A stretch of 64,000 nucleotides of DNA from Ochotona curzoniae (GCF_017591425.1 NW_024466218.1:8362001-8426000); one strand, 5' to 3'; shown: positions 13,201 through 28,200, numbered from the stretch's first letter. The notes: generated by a model not told the origin, from the letters alone. Numbers and translations are program-made.

Positions 13201-16200
13201 AAGGAAATCAAAAGAAAGTTAGGGAAAAAAGCCCACCCACCTAAAAAGTATGAGCTCCAAAAGGTGGCCATAAGAACAGCATGTTGAAATGTAGGAAGGC
13301 AACCCCAGAGCATGTGGATAATAGAGAATTGACTGTAAGCATTCATAAGGAATTAAATGGACAAGTCAAAAATTCTATTTTATACATGTATAGCTGATCT
13401 AACTTAATTTTTAATGTGTAATTCACTTTTCTTCTTTTCAGAGAAAGATCAATTAACACTGATACTATATACCTGAAAATAGTAATCATAAGGGGTTATT
13501 GAGGCTAAAAAAAAAAACAAAGCTAAAAACAGCTTTTGAACCACTGACTGAAGAGATCACAGCTGACACATCAAACTAGCCAAGAGTCACAAGACAAATA
13601 TTTCTGTAATAGTTAAACCAAGACATAAAATTTCTATAGGGATACGATTATATCATAAAACTGAAATTCAGCCTTTGTGGTTTGCTTCATTGTAGTTTTC
13701 ACATATACCTGGTTTTGAATACTATTTTTCTGGAGATACTGACTCCAAGGATCTGGTATCTGTTCATCTGATGCTTGATTAGATGTTCGAGAATTAATTT
13801 TAAGTAAATAGCAACCCTGAGTTCCATATTTTTGTTTCATTTCTTCATAAATTAATTCAGCTCTAAGGAAGAAAAAGAAGATAGAAGTTTGTGCTACCTA
13901 GTGAAACATCTTAGCTCTTACGCAATAATAAATCTTAAGAATACAAAAACAAACCTCAAAAGAGAACAATAAACTTTTAAAAAATTTAAAAATCAAAACA
14001 AAAATCATGATCCTAACAGAAATTTAGCCAACCTGGTTATCACCTCAAACAAAGGTACTGAAGTATGCTGCAAGAAGAACAATTCTACCAGACATTTATA
14101 TGTTATTCATAAAAGAAAGTTTTGGTGGTTGAGCTAATTCAGAGGAGACACAGAAATCAAAACCAGTTTCTTTACAGCAGACCACTTCCAAGCCTCCCAC
14201 CTGCTAATGTGCAGCATGATGTACAAATACCAGCTTCACACTGACAGATCAGGAAGCCTGCATCTCTCAATAACACGAACTAGTTCTTCAAAAAATATGA
14301 TTTTGGAAATCTTGGCTTGGAGAAAATTTATCAATAAATATAACTGCTGAGACAAGTACAGCTCCCAGAAACTTACAAAATAAAATACGACAGCTCAAAG
14401 AAGAACAGAGAGGAAACTGAGCAAAAATAGCAAAAATATTTTAAATAAAAAAATCATTTTTTCTTACAAAATTTATAGTAGCTGTATCCATAAGCTGCAT
14501 CTGATATAATAAAAATTCTTATTGCCATATGTAAAAGTAATTTGCTACCTCTGTGGGAGACAATTTAAATGAAAATACACCATACCAAAATCAAAAATGA
14601 AATTTTGGTTCAAAGAGGGACCCTATTTTAAATGGGTATTTTCCAGTTAGTGACCCATCAGGTATGAAACAAAAAACATAAAAAATCCTAAAGCACATAC
14701 AAATGTAAATGCTAACACTATAGAAGTAACACTCCTCTCGAACAATGACATCTTACTATACGCTATACACTATACACTTACTATTACACTATAATTCTGG
14801 GGTAAAAAACAATTTCAAAATTTTGTATGAAGATAGAAATACATGTGTGCATAGATACACACACTAAGGAACAATAAACCATACTCCTACTCATTTTACC
14901 AATGATGTTAAACTTAAGAACCACTGATAATTAATTCCTCGAACTAACATCGAAAGATCCTTGTTACAACCATTCAATATGCAAGACAGATGCCATTCAA
15001 CAAATAGAAACTCATTTTAAAAGTCAATTCAAATTACTTCTGTTTATACAGTGTACTTCATCCAAAAGGCTATGGATATTCCAAGAAATCATAAAGATTA
15101 ATCCCCAGAGTAACTATTTGGGTCTGTAGACAAAAATCAGGAAGATGATAGTTTGTGCTCAGAATAATGAAAATTGTATTATTAAACTACATTTACTTAA
15201 ATGGCACTGTGAAATCAGAATAGTTTGAAACAAAAGATTAATCTGATACACACCTGGAATCAAAAGTCAAAATAAATTTTTAACATATTAAAAAAAATGC
15301 TTTTAATTTTCACTTCATTTTTAAACATTTTCTTAAAATAATTTAGTCATGAATACGAAAGTAAAAGAACTGTAGAAAATCACAAATGTCAAGCATTAAA
15401 GAGAAGATAAGAAAGAAATGTTTGTTTTTGAGACTGAAAAGCATCAAAGGTAAAAGTATAAAGTGACAAGACACTGATGAAAAAGTTAAACGAAATTCAC
15501 CAGAAAAAAAGAGAATTAGTTTTACATAAAGTAATAAATAACAGCCAGAACTTAGATATAAAATGGTAAATTCTTTTATACAAAGACTGCCTACAGCTAC
15601 ATACTGAAAATTTTGAAGCACATGAAATCTAACACAAAATGCTTTAGTTGTTGAATAAAACCTGCAAGAAATCAGACAAGGTAGAACGAAAAAGAATCTT
15701 TTTCTAAAGTTATTTTTTTTATTACATAGAATAAATTTTATGCATTCTATAGGTAAAGTCTGACAGACTCATAATAAATTGTACTCTTGGATGAAAAATA
15801 AATCTAAAATGCTCAAATTAATGTTAGCTTTTTAAGTTTAAAATGTGAATTAAAAAAAAAAAACTTACCTCTGTTCATCTCCTGAACTTACATCATGTAA
15901 AAGTACATAATATTTAAGTGTGTTTGGTATAAACCATTTGGGATAGGAATAATCATTATTGTGTTGAATTCGATGCTGCTCTTGTGATAATTTCGAAAAT
16001 TGTTCCATAGGTTCAGTGTCACTAGAGGATGCCACTAACATACCTTGTTAGCCATATTATTAAGGTAATTAACAATTATACTTGTGGATAAACAGTAAGT
16101 TTGTAGGATAAACTTTCAAAAGATAATTTTATCAACTAAAAAAATCTGATTTCCTAAACTTTCACTGCAAGCACAATGCAATTTCTCCAAACTCCAAAGT

Positions 16201-19200
16201 AATTCTAAGTTCTAAAACTTAAATGTTATTTTGCTGACAGTTTTAAAAGCCCCAAAGAAATCTATAAAAATTAAAATGGACAATATCAAAACTACAGAAG
16301 TATCAACAAAAATGAACAAGTGTTGGATCCTGCTCATCTTCCATCCTCCCAAGTGCAGTTTCACACCAATTTCTTAGCTTTTCTCTGCAACCTCAAGGAA
16401 GAAAACCAAATTATAAAAATTTTCAATAAGGAAAAGGGTTACTAAAAATACAGGAAACTGTCTACATCTGAGCTCTAGGATAACCAATTAATTCTTAGGC
16501 AATAAGCAAATGCAGTTAAGAGAGACATTACCTCTATAGGATGACTTTAAAATCTTTCCAGTAAAATTATAAGGAGATAAGTCCTTAAAAGTACTATAAC
16601 GGGGGCTGGCACCATGACATAGTAGATTCATCCTGCAGTTCCAGGGACCCATTCGGGCACCAGTTTGAGTCCTGGCTGTTCCACCCCCAATCCAGCTCCC
16701 TGCCTGTGGCCTGGGAGAGCAAGAGGATGGCCCTAGTGGGATCCCCTGCACCCACGTGGAAGACCTCACAAGCTCCAGGCTCTTGGCTTAGGACTAGCTC
16801 AGCTTCAGCTGTTGTGGTCATTCGGGAAGTAACCCGGCAGATGGAAGAACTCTGTGTCCTCTGTCTCCTCTCTGAAAATTTGCCTTTCAAATAAAAATAA
16901 ATGAATAAATCCTCAAAAATGTAAGAATCCGGGCCCGGCACAGTGGCCTAGCAGCTCAAGTCCTCGCCTTGAACGCCCCGGGATCCCATATGGGGGCCGG
17001 TTGTATCCCGGCAGCCCCGCTTCCCATCCAGCTCCCTGCTTCCGGCCTGGGAAAGCAGTAGAGGATGGCCCAAAGCTTTGGGATCCTGCACCCGCGTGGG
17101 AGACCCGGAAGAAGTTCCTGGTTCCTGGCTTCGGATCGGCGCGGCACCGGCCGTTGCGGCTCACATGGTGAGTGAATCATCGGACAGAAGATCTTCCTCT
17201 CTGTCTCTCCTCTCTGTATATCCGCCTTTCCAATAAAAAAAATAATAAAAATAAATCTTTAAAAAAAAAAGAATCCTATAACAAAAATTTTATTCCAGAA
17301 GTATATAGAATATCATTTAAAAGCCAAAAACTTACATTATCATTTTTTAAAATCTCTGGTCTTCACATCACATGGCATTACTTAACTATTTCTGATTAAC
17401 AATGTCATTAACATCTGATTTAAAGAAACAAAGGTCAAAGGATACATGCTAAATAGTGGTTCAGAAATTCATGGTCTGATGCAGGCATTGACTGAAGAAA
17501 GGTCTCTCTATAAGACTCAAACCATGGAGTAGTAGCTAAAAGTAACATAAAACAGTTAAAACTCCTCAATAAGAACAATTTAACACAAAATCTCAAATCC
17601 ATTTCCTAAAAAGTACGAAATGTCTGGCAGTAAATCAGCATGTTCTACTGCACGACAAGTTAAATACATGAAATAAGTTCTTATATGTGTATATGTTTAT
17701 GCAATTCTCACAATAAAGCCATATTAAAAGTATAAAAACAGTTGCACTATTCCCAAACCTATACCCATCTATATATTCAAAATACCACTAAAACTTTCAG
17801 CCCCTTACACTGATCTCTGTCAGAAATTGATCCTATTCATAATCATATGCCTTTAGCACAGTGGTTCTCAACTAAAAGAGATTTTGTTTTCCAGGAAATA
17901 TTTGGCAATGGTATGGAAATATTTCAGGCCATGATAAAGAGGGAAAGAGACACTACTGGAACCCAGGCACACAACTCAGTGAAATGCAAACCGTACAATA
18001 CACTGGGGAAGACAGCCTCCCAAAACAAAAGAACTTTCTGTGGCTCAAAATGTCAATATTGCTACAGTCGTCAAACCCCCATAACCTAATTAACATAACA
18101 ACAACAATATCTGTTTACGTAGAATCTCAAAAGATACTTACCTTACAGCTAAAAAACATTTTTTGTATGTATACATGATTCTTACGTGAGCGAACTCTCT
18201 TTGCTTCATGCTAAGCATTTTACAACTATCTGTTTTATTTGCATTCACGTAAATGGATTCATTTCACTGTACTGGGGCAGAGTATCTACACCACAGCTTT
18301 CCTCAAGCACATTTCTGGCTATTTATGCTAATTATAAAATCTTACGACCCTTGTTTCATCTTAAATTAGTTGAAAACACAGCAACTATTTCTTCTGCTTA
18401 CATTTTGGCACTATATTATAAGACCAGAATGGCTGATAAAAAAAGCCATACATTTATATATTTTAACATGGTTTTCTGGTATCAATCATAGTGACCTGGT
18501 TCCTAATATACAAAAGCTTCTAATTACAACAAACACCTTATGAGAATGATCAACATACTATAGTCATATTAAGAGTTTTATAATATAACATGTAATAATT
18601 TTGTGTTATACTAACAACTTTAGTTCACTGCTACAGAATAGAAAAAATATTGGAATAACCTACTACATAGCAAAAATTGGAGAATAAATGACATACAGTA
18701 TCAATAATATGAAATTAATTTTCTCAAACTTTTAAGATTTATTTTTATTTATTTGAAAGGCATAGTTATAGAAAAAGAGAAGGAGGGAGAAAGAGACCGA
18801 GATTTTCCATTTCCCAGTTCATTCCCCAAACGGTTTCAATGACCAGGGCTGGGCCAGATGGAAGCCAGGAGCATTTTCCCAGATCTCCCACATGGGTACA
18901 GGAGCCCAAGGACTTGAGCCATCTTCCTCTGCTTTCCCAGGCACATTAGCTGGGAACTGGACCAGAGGTGGAGAATCAGGACGCAAAACCTGCGTCCATA
19001 TAGGATATCAGTGATCCAAACAGAGGTATTATGTGCTATGACACAATGCCAGCCCCTCTCATAGACTTTTAAATCAGCCCTAAATAGCCTCTACTTGAAA
19101 ATTAATGCATATTTTTATTTAGTATTAATAACATAAAAAGAAAAAGAACATGAAATTGTGGTTAAATAAGACATAGAGATGAGGAAATGATTACTTTTTA

Positions 19201-22200
19201 CCTATTTGGGCTATTTTTCTATATACTCTGTTATTTCAATGCTGCTTAAATTTAACAAATATAGGTAAGGGGTCTGTCATGTAGATGCGAGTGGCCACAT
19301 GCAAGTATTTGAAAGAACACCTATTGGACCCGGTGGCGTGGCCTAGTGGCTAAAGTCCCCGCCTTGAATGTGCCGGGATCCCATATGGGTACCAGTTCTA
19401 ATCCTGGCAGCTCCACTTCCCACCCAGCTCCCTGCTTGTGGCCTGGGAAGGCAGTTGAGGACAGCCCAGAGCTTTGGGACCCTGCACCCGTGTGGGAGAC
19501 CTGGAGGAAGTTCCAGGTCAGCACAGCACCAGCCATTGCGCTCACTTGGGGAGTGAATCATGGATGGAAGATTTTCCTCTCTGTCTCTCCTCCTCTCTGT
19601 ATATCCAACTTTGTAACAAAAATAAATAAAAAATCTTAAAAAAAAAAAAAAAAAACAAGGTTAAATTTTCTCTTCAGTTACAAGTCTCCCTGAAGGGCTA
19701 CACAGGAAACCTTCCTGGAAATGTACTCAACAGCAGTATTGAAAATGCATCCTCCAAAGCAAATGACATTTTTGTCCAAAGAGGGCAAAACTATAATTTT
19801 GAACATCTTTATGTTAACAGAAGACTTTAACATTTAATGACCATCCTCTTCCCCTCAAAATCTTCTCACACATACTGGGATAAAATCATGATTTTGCTCT
19901 TATTCAGAATTGATGAAAGTATGCTGACTCATTAGTAATAAAAATTAAAAAGCATTCTTTATCTATACATACCAATGACTTATTAATCTCCAAAGAGTAT
20001 TCTTTTTAATAAGATTTTATTCAAGATTACAAAAGACAAGTTGAAAAGAGATAACTGAAAGTAGCAGGGAAGAGGCTGAAAAAAAATTCCTCTTCTGGTA
20101 TGTAATTTATCCTAATCACTTGGAATTCTTTTTTCTTAAAGATTCATTTATTTTATGTAAATATACATTTGAAAGGCAGTTACAGAAACAGCAAGGGACA
20201 GAAAGATTAGTCTTCAGTCTCCTTGTTTGCTCCCCAAATGGTCACAACAATCTGAGTCGGGCCAGGCCTCCATCCAGACTTTCCATGTAGGGGCAGGGGT
20301 CCGAATCACCTACAGCTTTCCCAAGTGCATCAGCATGAGCTGAGTCAGAAGAGGAACAACCACGACCCACTGCAATGTTGGATGCCAGAGTTCCAAGTCG
20401 TGGCTTCAGCCACTGTGCCACAATGACAGTCCCTAAATAAAACATTTTAAGAAAGATTTCATCTGGAATTAGTGTTGCAGCTTAGTACATTAATGGACCA
20501 ACTGCAATACCAGCATTCTACATGAGTGATGGTTCAAGTCCTGGCTGTTCCACTTCCAATAAAATCCCCTGCTAATGTTTCTGGTAAGACAATAGATGAT
20601 GATTCATGTGCTTGGGCCCGTCACCCACATGGAAGACCCTGGTGAAGTTCAGACTCCTGCCTTCAGCCTGACCAAGCCCCAACTGTTGGAGACATTCGGA
20701 GTGTGAGCCAGTGAATGGAAGATCTCTATTTTTCATTCTGTTTTGTTGTTGTTATTTTTGTTTGTTTTGTTTTTCTAATAATAAGAAAACAGTGCCTGGC
20801 ATGATGACTTAGTGGCTAACTCCTCATCTTGCATACATGAGGACCTCATGTGAGTACCAGATCATGTCCCAGCTACCCCCCTTCCCATCCAGCTCCCAAC
20901 TAGTGGCCTGGCAAAGCAGGAGGACAGCCAAAACCTCTGGGACCCTGCACCTGAGTGGGAGACCTGGAAGAAGCTCCAGGCTCCTGGCTAAAAATAGTTT
21001 CTCAGAACCAATCATGACTGCATTGTTCTTAGGAACTTTCTACCCAATGACTTTAATAGGCTGCTTAAAAATAAGTAGTTTCTTAGGTTCTTAACAGCTA
21101 CAAAAGAAACTAGAAGAAAGAGAATCAATTTTTAGAAAAATAAATTGTAAGTAGTAATATATTCAGTCAGAATCAGTCAAATATATAGAATATTTTAATA
21201 TTTGAGTGGTTCTACTTATGCATCCTTTCACAGTAAGTTACACTATAGATGTCCTTCACACACACACACACACACACAGAAATGAATGAAAGACTATGAC
21301 TACAGAGAAGAAAAGAAATTCTCCTGATAGTAGCTGCAGAGCAAGTTTTAGAGTAATCAGTCCAAATATGGAGAACAGGGTTTCTCAGCTTTTATTTCAT
21401 TTTCTTCCCCACGTGAGCATTTTAAAGATTTCTTTCTGGGGCCAGCAACCAGGGTAGCAAGTATAGCCACAGTCCAGAGCTCCGGCATTATATGGGCATG
21501 GGCTTGAGGCCAGGCTCTTCCACTTGTGATCCAGTTCCCAGCTAACATGCCTGGGAAAGCAGCAAAGGATGGCCTAAGTCCTTGGGCCCTGAACGCAGGA
21601 GGGAGACCTGGAAGAAGCACCAGGCTCCTGTCTCTGCTTGGCATAGCCTGGGTCATTGCAGGCAATTAGGGAATAATCAGCAGATAAAAAGCTTTCTCTC
21701 TTCTACTACCAAAAAAAAAAAAAATCTAAAAAAATTTTATTAATGAGTGCTAAACCCTGTACTGGCAAGCTCACACAAGAATCAGATCCGGGATCAACTC
21801 AGATGAAGTTTCTTTGGACATCCCTCCAACTGAGCTGCTGATCTCAGAACCCCAACCAGGAAGAGACTATGTCGGCCAGTGGATTCTGAATAAGTTTCAT
21901 CGTGACTAGAACGGTGATTTTGGCAGCAATTCAGACCTGTTGAACTATCAAAACTGCTTGAGCAGGACCCTTGGAGCGTGCCTCACATTGGGGACTTGGG
22001 ATAGGTGGGAGGCTGGGTGGGACTTTTCCCTTTGTTTCTCCCCTGACCCCACATACAGGGGGAAAAAATGATATTAGTGTGGAAGCAATGGTCTTACCCA
22101 CTTTCCTGTAGCCCTTGACCCTTTGTACCCTAATCAACTAAGATTGTTAAAAAAAAAAAAATTTATTAGTAACATCACAGATTCTCTGCATCTTTTTATG

Positions 22201-25200
22201 CATTGTGACCCTTCCAGAGAGATTAAAAAACTACCATAACATCTAAGATTTCTTTGTCCCTCAAGGACCAATTATTTCCTTATTGAGAAATAACACCACA
22301 ACCACCAAGAAAACAGACAGTGCAAACAGGGAAAAGACTTCTGGAAGTTTTGATAAAAGGGTGATCTGAAAAATAAATTTCCAAGCAGAAAATCCTAATG
22401 AAGAAGCTTGAGACCAGCAACAGACAAAAAGAACTCCAAGCAATATGATTTTAAAATCACAACTGTAACTTGTAAGAAAACAAAACACTGTAAAAAGAAG
22501 CTCAATAATTGGGTCAGCAGTGAAGAAGTGAACATTTAGTTATTACAACATAAATCATGAATATAAACTAAAACTTACATGAACTACATGATAAATAAGG
22601 AAAAATACAAAGTGGGATTAACTGCTAAATTGTCATAAATGATATATAACTAGAGGTATATATAATTATATTCATATATTTATGGATATTTAATGTAAAT
22701 ATTTATAAATTTATAAATATATGATTATGTATGACTGGTAACTTATAATTCTCAATCATATCTAAAAGGATGCAATTAACAAAATTTAAAATGGTTAAGT
22801 CACTAACAGACATAAATATATTACTCAAGGCCAATGTGTGGCATGAGAGGTTAAGCTGCCGCCTGCAATGCAAGCATCCCATATTAACACTGGTTTAGAG
22901 TCCTGTTTGCTACACTTCCAATTCAAGCCACCACTAACGTACCTAGGAACGCAGAAGTACTTGGGCCCCTGCAATCCACATGGATGAGCAGATCTGAAGC
23001 CAGAAACTGGGCTGCACCAGCTCATACAAATGCCAGGATGGAAAGGGCAGGCCATGCCAGGTAAGGGCCAAGCACACGCTGGCATGCATGAGATCTGGGT
23101 CTGGGAATGGCCTGAATGGGGAAATCTGGGAAACCCCAAGTATGTCAGAGCTCCCAATGTTGAGCACGTGGTCCAAGCCTGGGTGCTAGGCAGGCTGGGC
23201 AGGGTAGCTCCATGTGTTGGCAAGTGTGTGAGTTAGTTTTGGAAGGGGGTGGATCAGGCAGGGCTAAGCAAACCATAGCCCACTGGCAAGTGCAGAAACC
23301 AGGATGGAGTGCAGGTCACGCCAGGCTAGGTTGCCATACCTACTGGTTTGCATGAGCCAGGGATGCGAGTAAACTGAGCAGGGCCAGGTTGCAGCACCTG
23401 CCAGGGAGAGTTAGGACTGGGGGCCAGCTAGGCCAGGTCAAGCAGGCTGCAGCATACAAAGGCAAAGGCCAACACATGTGGGAGGGACTATGCCAACCTA
23501 GGTCAGAGCAACCACTTGCAGCTCAAACACAAGAACTGTGGCTGGGATCAGACCTGGTTGGGGAGCTAAGGGAACACCCTAGCTGGGTTGTGGACTCCAC
23601 TGGTGAGCGTAAAGGCTAGACTGAGGACTGTGGTCCAGTCTGAAAAGGGCTGCAGTCTCCCTTGTCATGGGTGTAGAGCGGGTCTGGGGTGTGTCAGACT
23701 GGGCTAGACTCCAACACCCATTGGTGATCATGAGAATTAGGGTGGGTGTATGATGGGCTGAGCTGGGTCCCTCCCCTTGCTGGAAAACAGTGGGCAACTC
23801 CCTCCTGGGTTGCCACTCTGACTGGTAAGCATGAGAACCAGGACTGGGAAAGCCATGGCTAGACAGAGTGGCACCACCGGCACACGTGTGGGCTGGATGG
23901 GGAGCTGGTTGGGGTGAACTAGGCTTCAATGCCCACTGACATGTATGAGAGCTGAATGGGATGTGGGACAGACAGGACCAGTCTGTTATACATACTAGCA
24001 AGCACAGGAACCAGAGCAGTGGGTGGGCATGGTGGGGGTTATTATGGATCACTCTGACTAGGCTACAACTCCCACTGGTTTGCATGGGGGCCGAGTGTGT
24101 GGTGGGCAGGATTGGGCTCAACAGCAACACCTATTAATTTGCAATAGAAGACAGGGGTGGAGACAAGTGACTCATCAATTGCAACTAATAGTGTGTGCAT
24201 AGACCGATTTGGGGTAATGGACTATGGACCCTGTATTGGCATGCACACACAAGAATCAGGTCTGGGACCACCTCAGATGAAGTTTCTTTGGGAACCCTCC
24301 CAGATGAACTGTTGGACTCAGAATTCCAACTTGCAGGCTCCATGGTCTGACCATGGAATGCATGTATCAGAGCTGGGCCTCCTCAGTGGCTCAGTCAGAG
24401 CAGTGGACAGCATATCCAGGTGCACATGGAGGATATGGCAGTACATTTGAGCCTACAGAAGACACCTGGTACCATAACAGAGGACAGAGGACAGAACAAA
24501 TCAAGATTGGCAGTGAAAATCTAAGCAAATGGAACTCTAAGGTGGACTATGTCAATCAGTGGATTCTGGAGAAATGTCATTGATTGGAGAGGCAAGATCA
24601 ACAGCAACACAGACCGCTGAACTATCAAAACCACTTGAGTAGTGCCCTCAGAGGATGCCCCACATCGGGACCCAGGGATGGTGGGGAGGCTTGGTGTGGC
24701 TTCTACCCTTATTTCTCCCCTCCCCCACAAATACAAGAAGGAAAAAAGAGGATGTGAAAAAGTTGTCTCACGCACTTTCCTCTTGCCTTTGACCCGTTGC
24801 ACCCTAATCAAATATGTAAAATTTAACAAAAATAAAATTCATACAATTAAAAAACAAGAAAATATTTATGGTATAAGATCACGCCAGACATATTCTGCTT
24901 CTACCACATTGGGTTATAAAGTAACCCAAAGTAGAATACACTATGATTACTAATTAATATGCACATTTCCCTTATCAGATTAAGAGTTTATAAAGCATGT
25001 CTTATTCATTTCTGTATTCAATGTAAAGTACACAGCAGGAAATTAGTAAACCTGTAACAGAAATGTCAAGACCCTATAAAATCAGAGCAGTATCTGGCAC
25101 CGTAGTAAGATGGTGTGCCAAGGTTCAAGGCCAGGAATCATTTTGGAGTCACCTTCCTGGGAGTCTATCCAGGAGAGAGTCTGGGACAGAGTTCCTGGCT

Positions 25201-28200
25201 CCTGGTTTTAGCTCCATTTTAAGTACTGAGGGACTGAACCAGTACTTGTATCATTTGCATGTGTGTATTTGTATGTCTGTGTCTGTCTCTAAAATAAATC
25301 AAAACTAATTAATAAATTTTTCAAAATCAAGACCTTGTAAGACAGAATCACAGGACTAAATGTCTAAGGGAAGATTCAGAAAGATCTAGCTAGGGCCTAG
25401 GATTTGGCATGGGGGTAAAATCATTGTCTGAGACCAACAACATTCCATATGGACACAGGTTTAAGTCCTGGCCACTCTACTTCCAATTCAGCTCCCTGTT
25501 AATGCACCCGAGAAAACAGTGGAGGATGGCCCATGGGAGCCATGAAAAAGCTCCTTGCTTCACATGGGCACAGTTCTAGCCACTGGAGCTGTTTGTGAAG
25601 GAAATCAGTAGATGAAAGCCTCTTTCAGCCTCTTCTCTAATTATGCCTTTCAAGTAAGCAAATGTTAAAAAACAAAACAAAAAACAAAGAATCTAGCCAA
25701 ATAATCTTGCTTTTAGAATTGGAAACAAACTCTCAGAAACAAGGGCTTATTCAAGTTATATACCTAATAGCCACGACAGTATTAAGTCTCATTTGATTCA
25801 TTGTCCTTCACACTACATCACAAGAGACTTTCAATTCAAATTCTTGACTTTCTATGAGAAATATTCAAACTTTCACTTTATGTTGGAAATGTGACACAAA
25901 GAACATTTTCAAGATTCAAGAACATTTCAAGATTTTCATCCTGAAATTTAGAATCTTTTCACTGACAGTCATAATTCTAAACCTAAAATTATCAAGTTAC
26001 CCTATCTGGACTAGAATTTAAAATGAGAGAAGAAAAATTATGGAATATCTAAACCAAATAATTCTACAAATAGTCCTATCAATGTAAGTATAAATAACTA
26101 ATTGTATGCCCTAAAATATGCTATGTAAGCACCTTACATGCTCAGGAAAATCTTTAAATGTGCAATTACAGAGTACTTCAGTATTATAAATTATACTGGC
26201 CTAAAAAAATTTTAGGGTGGTAAAAATATCCTAAATTGTTTCTCCCTAAAAATCTATCCTATGCCCTTCAATATGCAAAGGTTTTTAACACTGAAAAAGA
26301 ATCAAACCAAAACTAGTAATTCATACTACACAATAACAGGCAATTTTATGATTAGTTTTGTTAAGAACATATTTCCCACTTAAGTCAAATTAAGCACTGA
26401 TAAAATATATATTAACATGCATCTTACATTTTCTCAATACTAAGCAAAATTAAAATATAAGTTTTAATACTTTGTACTTAATTATTTACATTACAAAAGA
26501 AGCTTGTTTTATATATACTTTCGGTTCTTTCATTTAACAATTTTTTATTATGTGTATGTTGTAGAAACGTCTTTAAGTATTAGAATAACACAATGAGCCA
26601 AGTAGCTGGGACTGTTTTTCAACATTGTCTTTGCAGGCTGTGACATTCAGTAAGCATTTACAACACTTGCTGAATAAACTCCAAGACTTGGAGTTACTTC
26701 TAACAAAATAAAATTTCACCAGAAATAATAATAAACCTTGTTACATACCACTGATGTTAAGGTCATAATCTCCTGCCGTAATCACATTAGCGACTAATCC
26801 TTCTGCCGGCTGGCTTCCAGAAACAACATCATTCAAAAGCTTCCGAACAGCTCCAGGCTGAGGCGGCTGGGTGATGACGTTGCTTACTGCTATCTTCAAG
26901 TTTTTAACTACATGAAGCTGATTACTAGGATCTCTCATGTGAACTTAAAAAAAACAAAAAGCTTGAGATTAATGTTTTATACAGTGCATAATAACTCCAA
27001 ACTGGGTTAACATCTTACAAATAAAATAGATGCTCACAGAAACCAGAAATTCCAAGAGGAAAATTCTTGCAGAAATACATGGTTTGCAGTGTTCCCATAC
27101 ATGCTAAAAGGGTTAGCAACACAGTTTAATAATCATAGGTTCCCTTCCTTTCCCACAATGCTACTGTTCATAATTCCCCTCCTGCAGGTCCTACCTTCTA
27201 CATTTGGAGTACTTGGAAACCAAGCACCATCTAAGTCTCACCTCACACTAAAGCCGCTCCAGAGCAGTGAAAGTCTGCGATACCAACACTGAGAAGTCGA
27301 AACAAGCAAGAAAGGTGAATAAATGCTGCTCTGGGCTTCTATTCTTAGCCCTGGCACACTTACTAATAATCAATTCTCACATCCCTTCTCTCACTCCAGT
27401 AGCTCCTGCCTCCATTCAGGCTCAATTATGAGACTTACAACCAGTGGTGCACAGATTCAGCACAGGCAGCAGTTTGAGAAAAAGGTAGCAAGACCACAGG
27501 GCCCGAAGGTCATGTTAGATGTGAGCATCATCAGACAAGATGATGAGTTTGGAAGCGGTTCAATTACAATGAGTAAGGCCCCAGCCTGTGGAGTCAACAC
27601 TTATTTAAATTCCAATCCATAACCTGTCAATTGGATTATCTGAAACAACTTTTTAACTTCTCCTTCAATTTCCTAAACTTTAACATAATTAATAACTACC
27701 TCATAGCGTTATTTTAAGGAGCTCAGATACTGCTAGATGAGATAGTGTCAATCAGTGAATACCATGCCTAACGATAACTGATGGAGACTCTACCAGTGGC
27801 AGCAGGTGCATCATCTATTTCAGCCGTGTCACAAGTAATTACATACAAGCAGGCAACCGACATATCTGAGGAGCTGTCATGAAAAAATATGGCCAGATGC
27901 TGCTTGGAGGGCCCTGTTTCATAGCAGAATGCCTGGGTTTGAGCTCCATGTCCAAATCTAGCCTTCTCTTCATCTGAACAGCCTAGGAGAGCAGCTAATG
28001 ACTCAAATAGTTGGGACTCTACCACCCACGTGGGAGACCCAGCCCTTGGCTCATGCCTTCAGCCCACATCAACCATGATTACTGCCGCAATTGGAAAGCG
28101 AGCCACAATTAGAACGTAAGCTGGCTAAGGTCCTCACCTGGTATGCACTAGGATCCCATATAGGCACCGGTTCTAATACCGGTGGCCCCACTTCCCATCC

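Larger units (their letters stand above)
10570..15868. other. TRAPPC8 introns 4-6, mostly single copy
   Basis: Apart from exons 5 and 6 and the SINE at 12262-12590, I recognise no gene or repeat. Minus-strand frames here are short and unsupported. Confidence 0.5.

Noticed and set aside
23579..24130. 183-codon reverse frame
   Set aside because: Lies wholly within the degenerate VNTR; low stop density is due to GC-rich repeat composition, and the amino acids follow the repeat unit.
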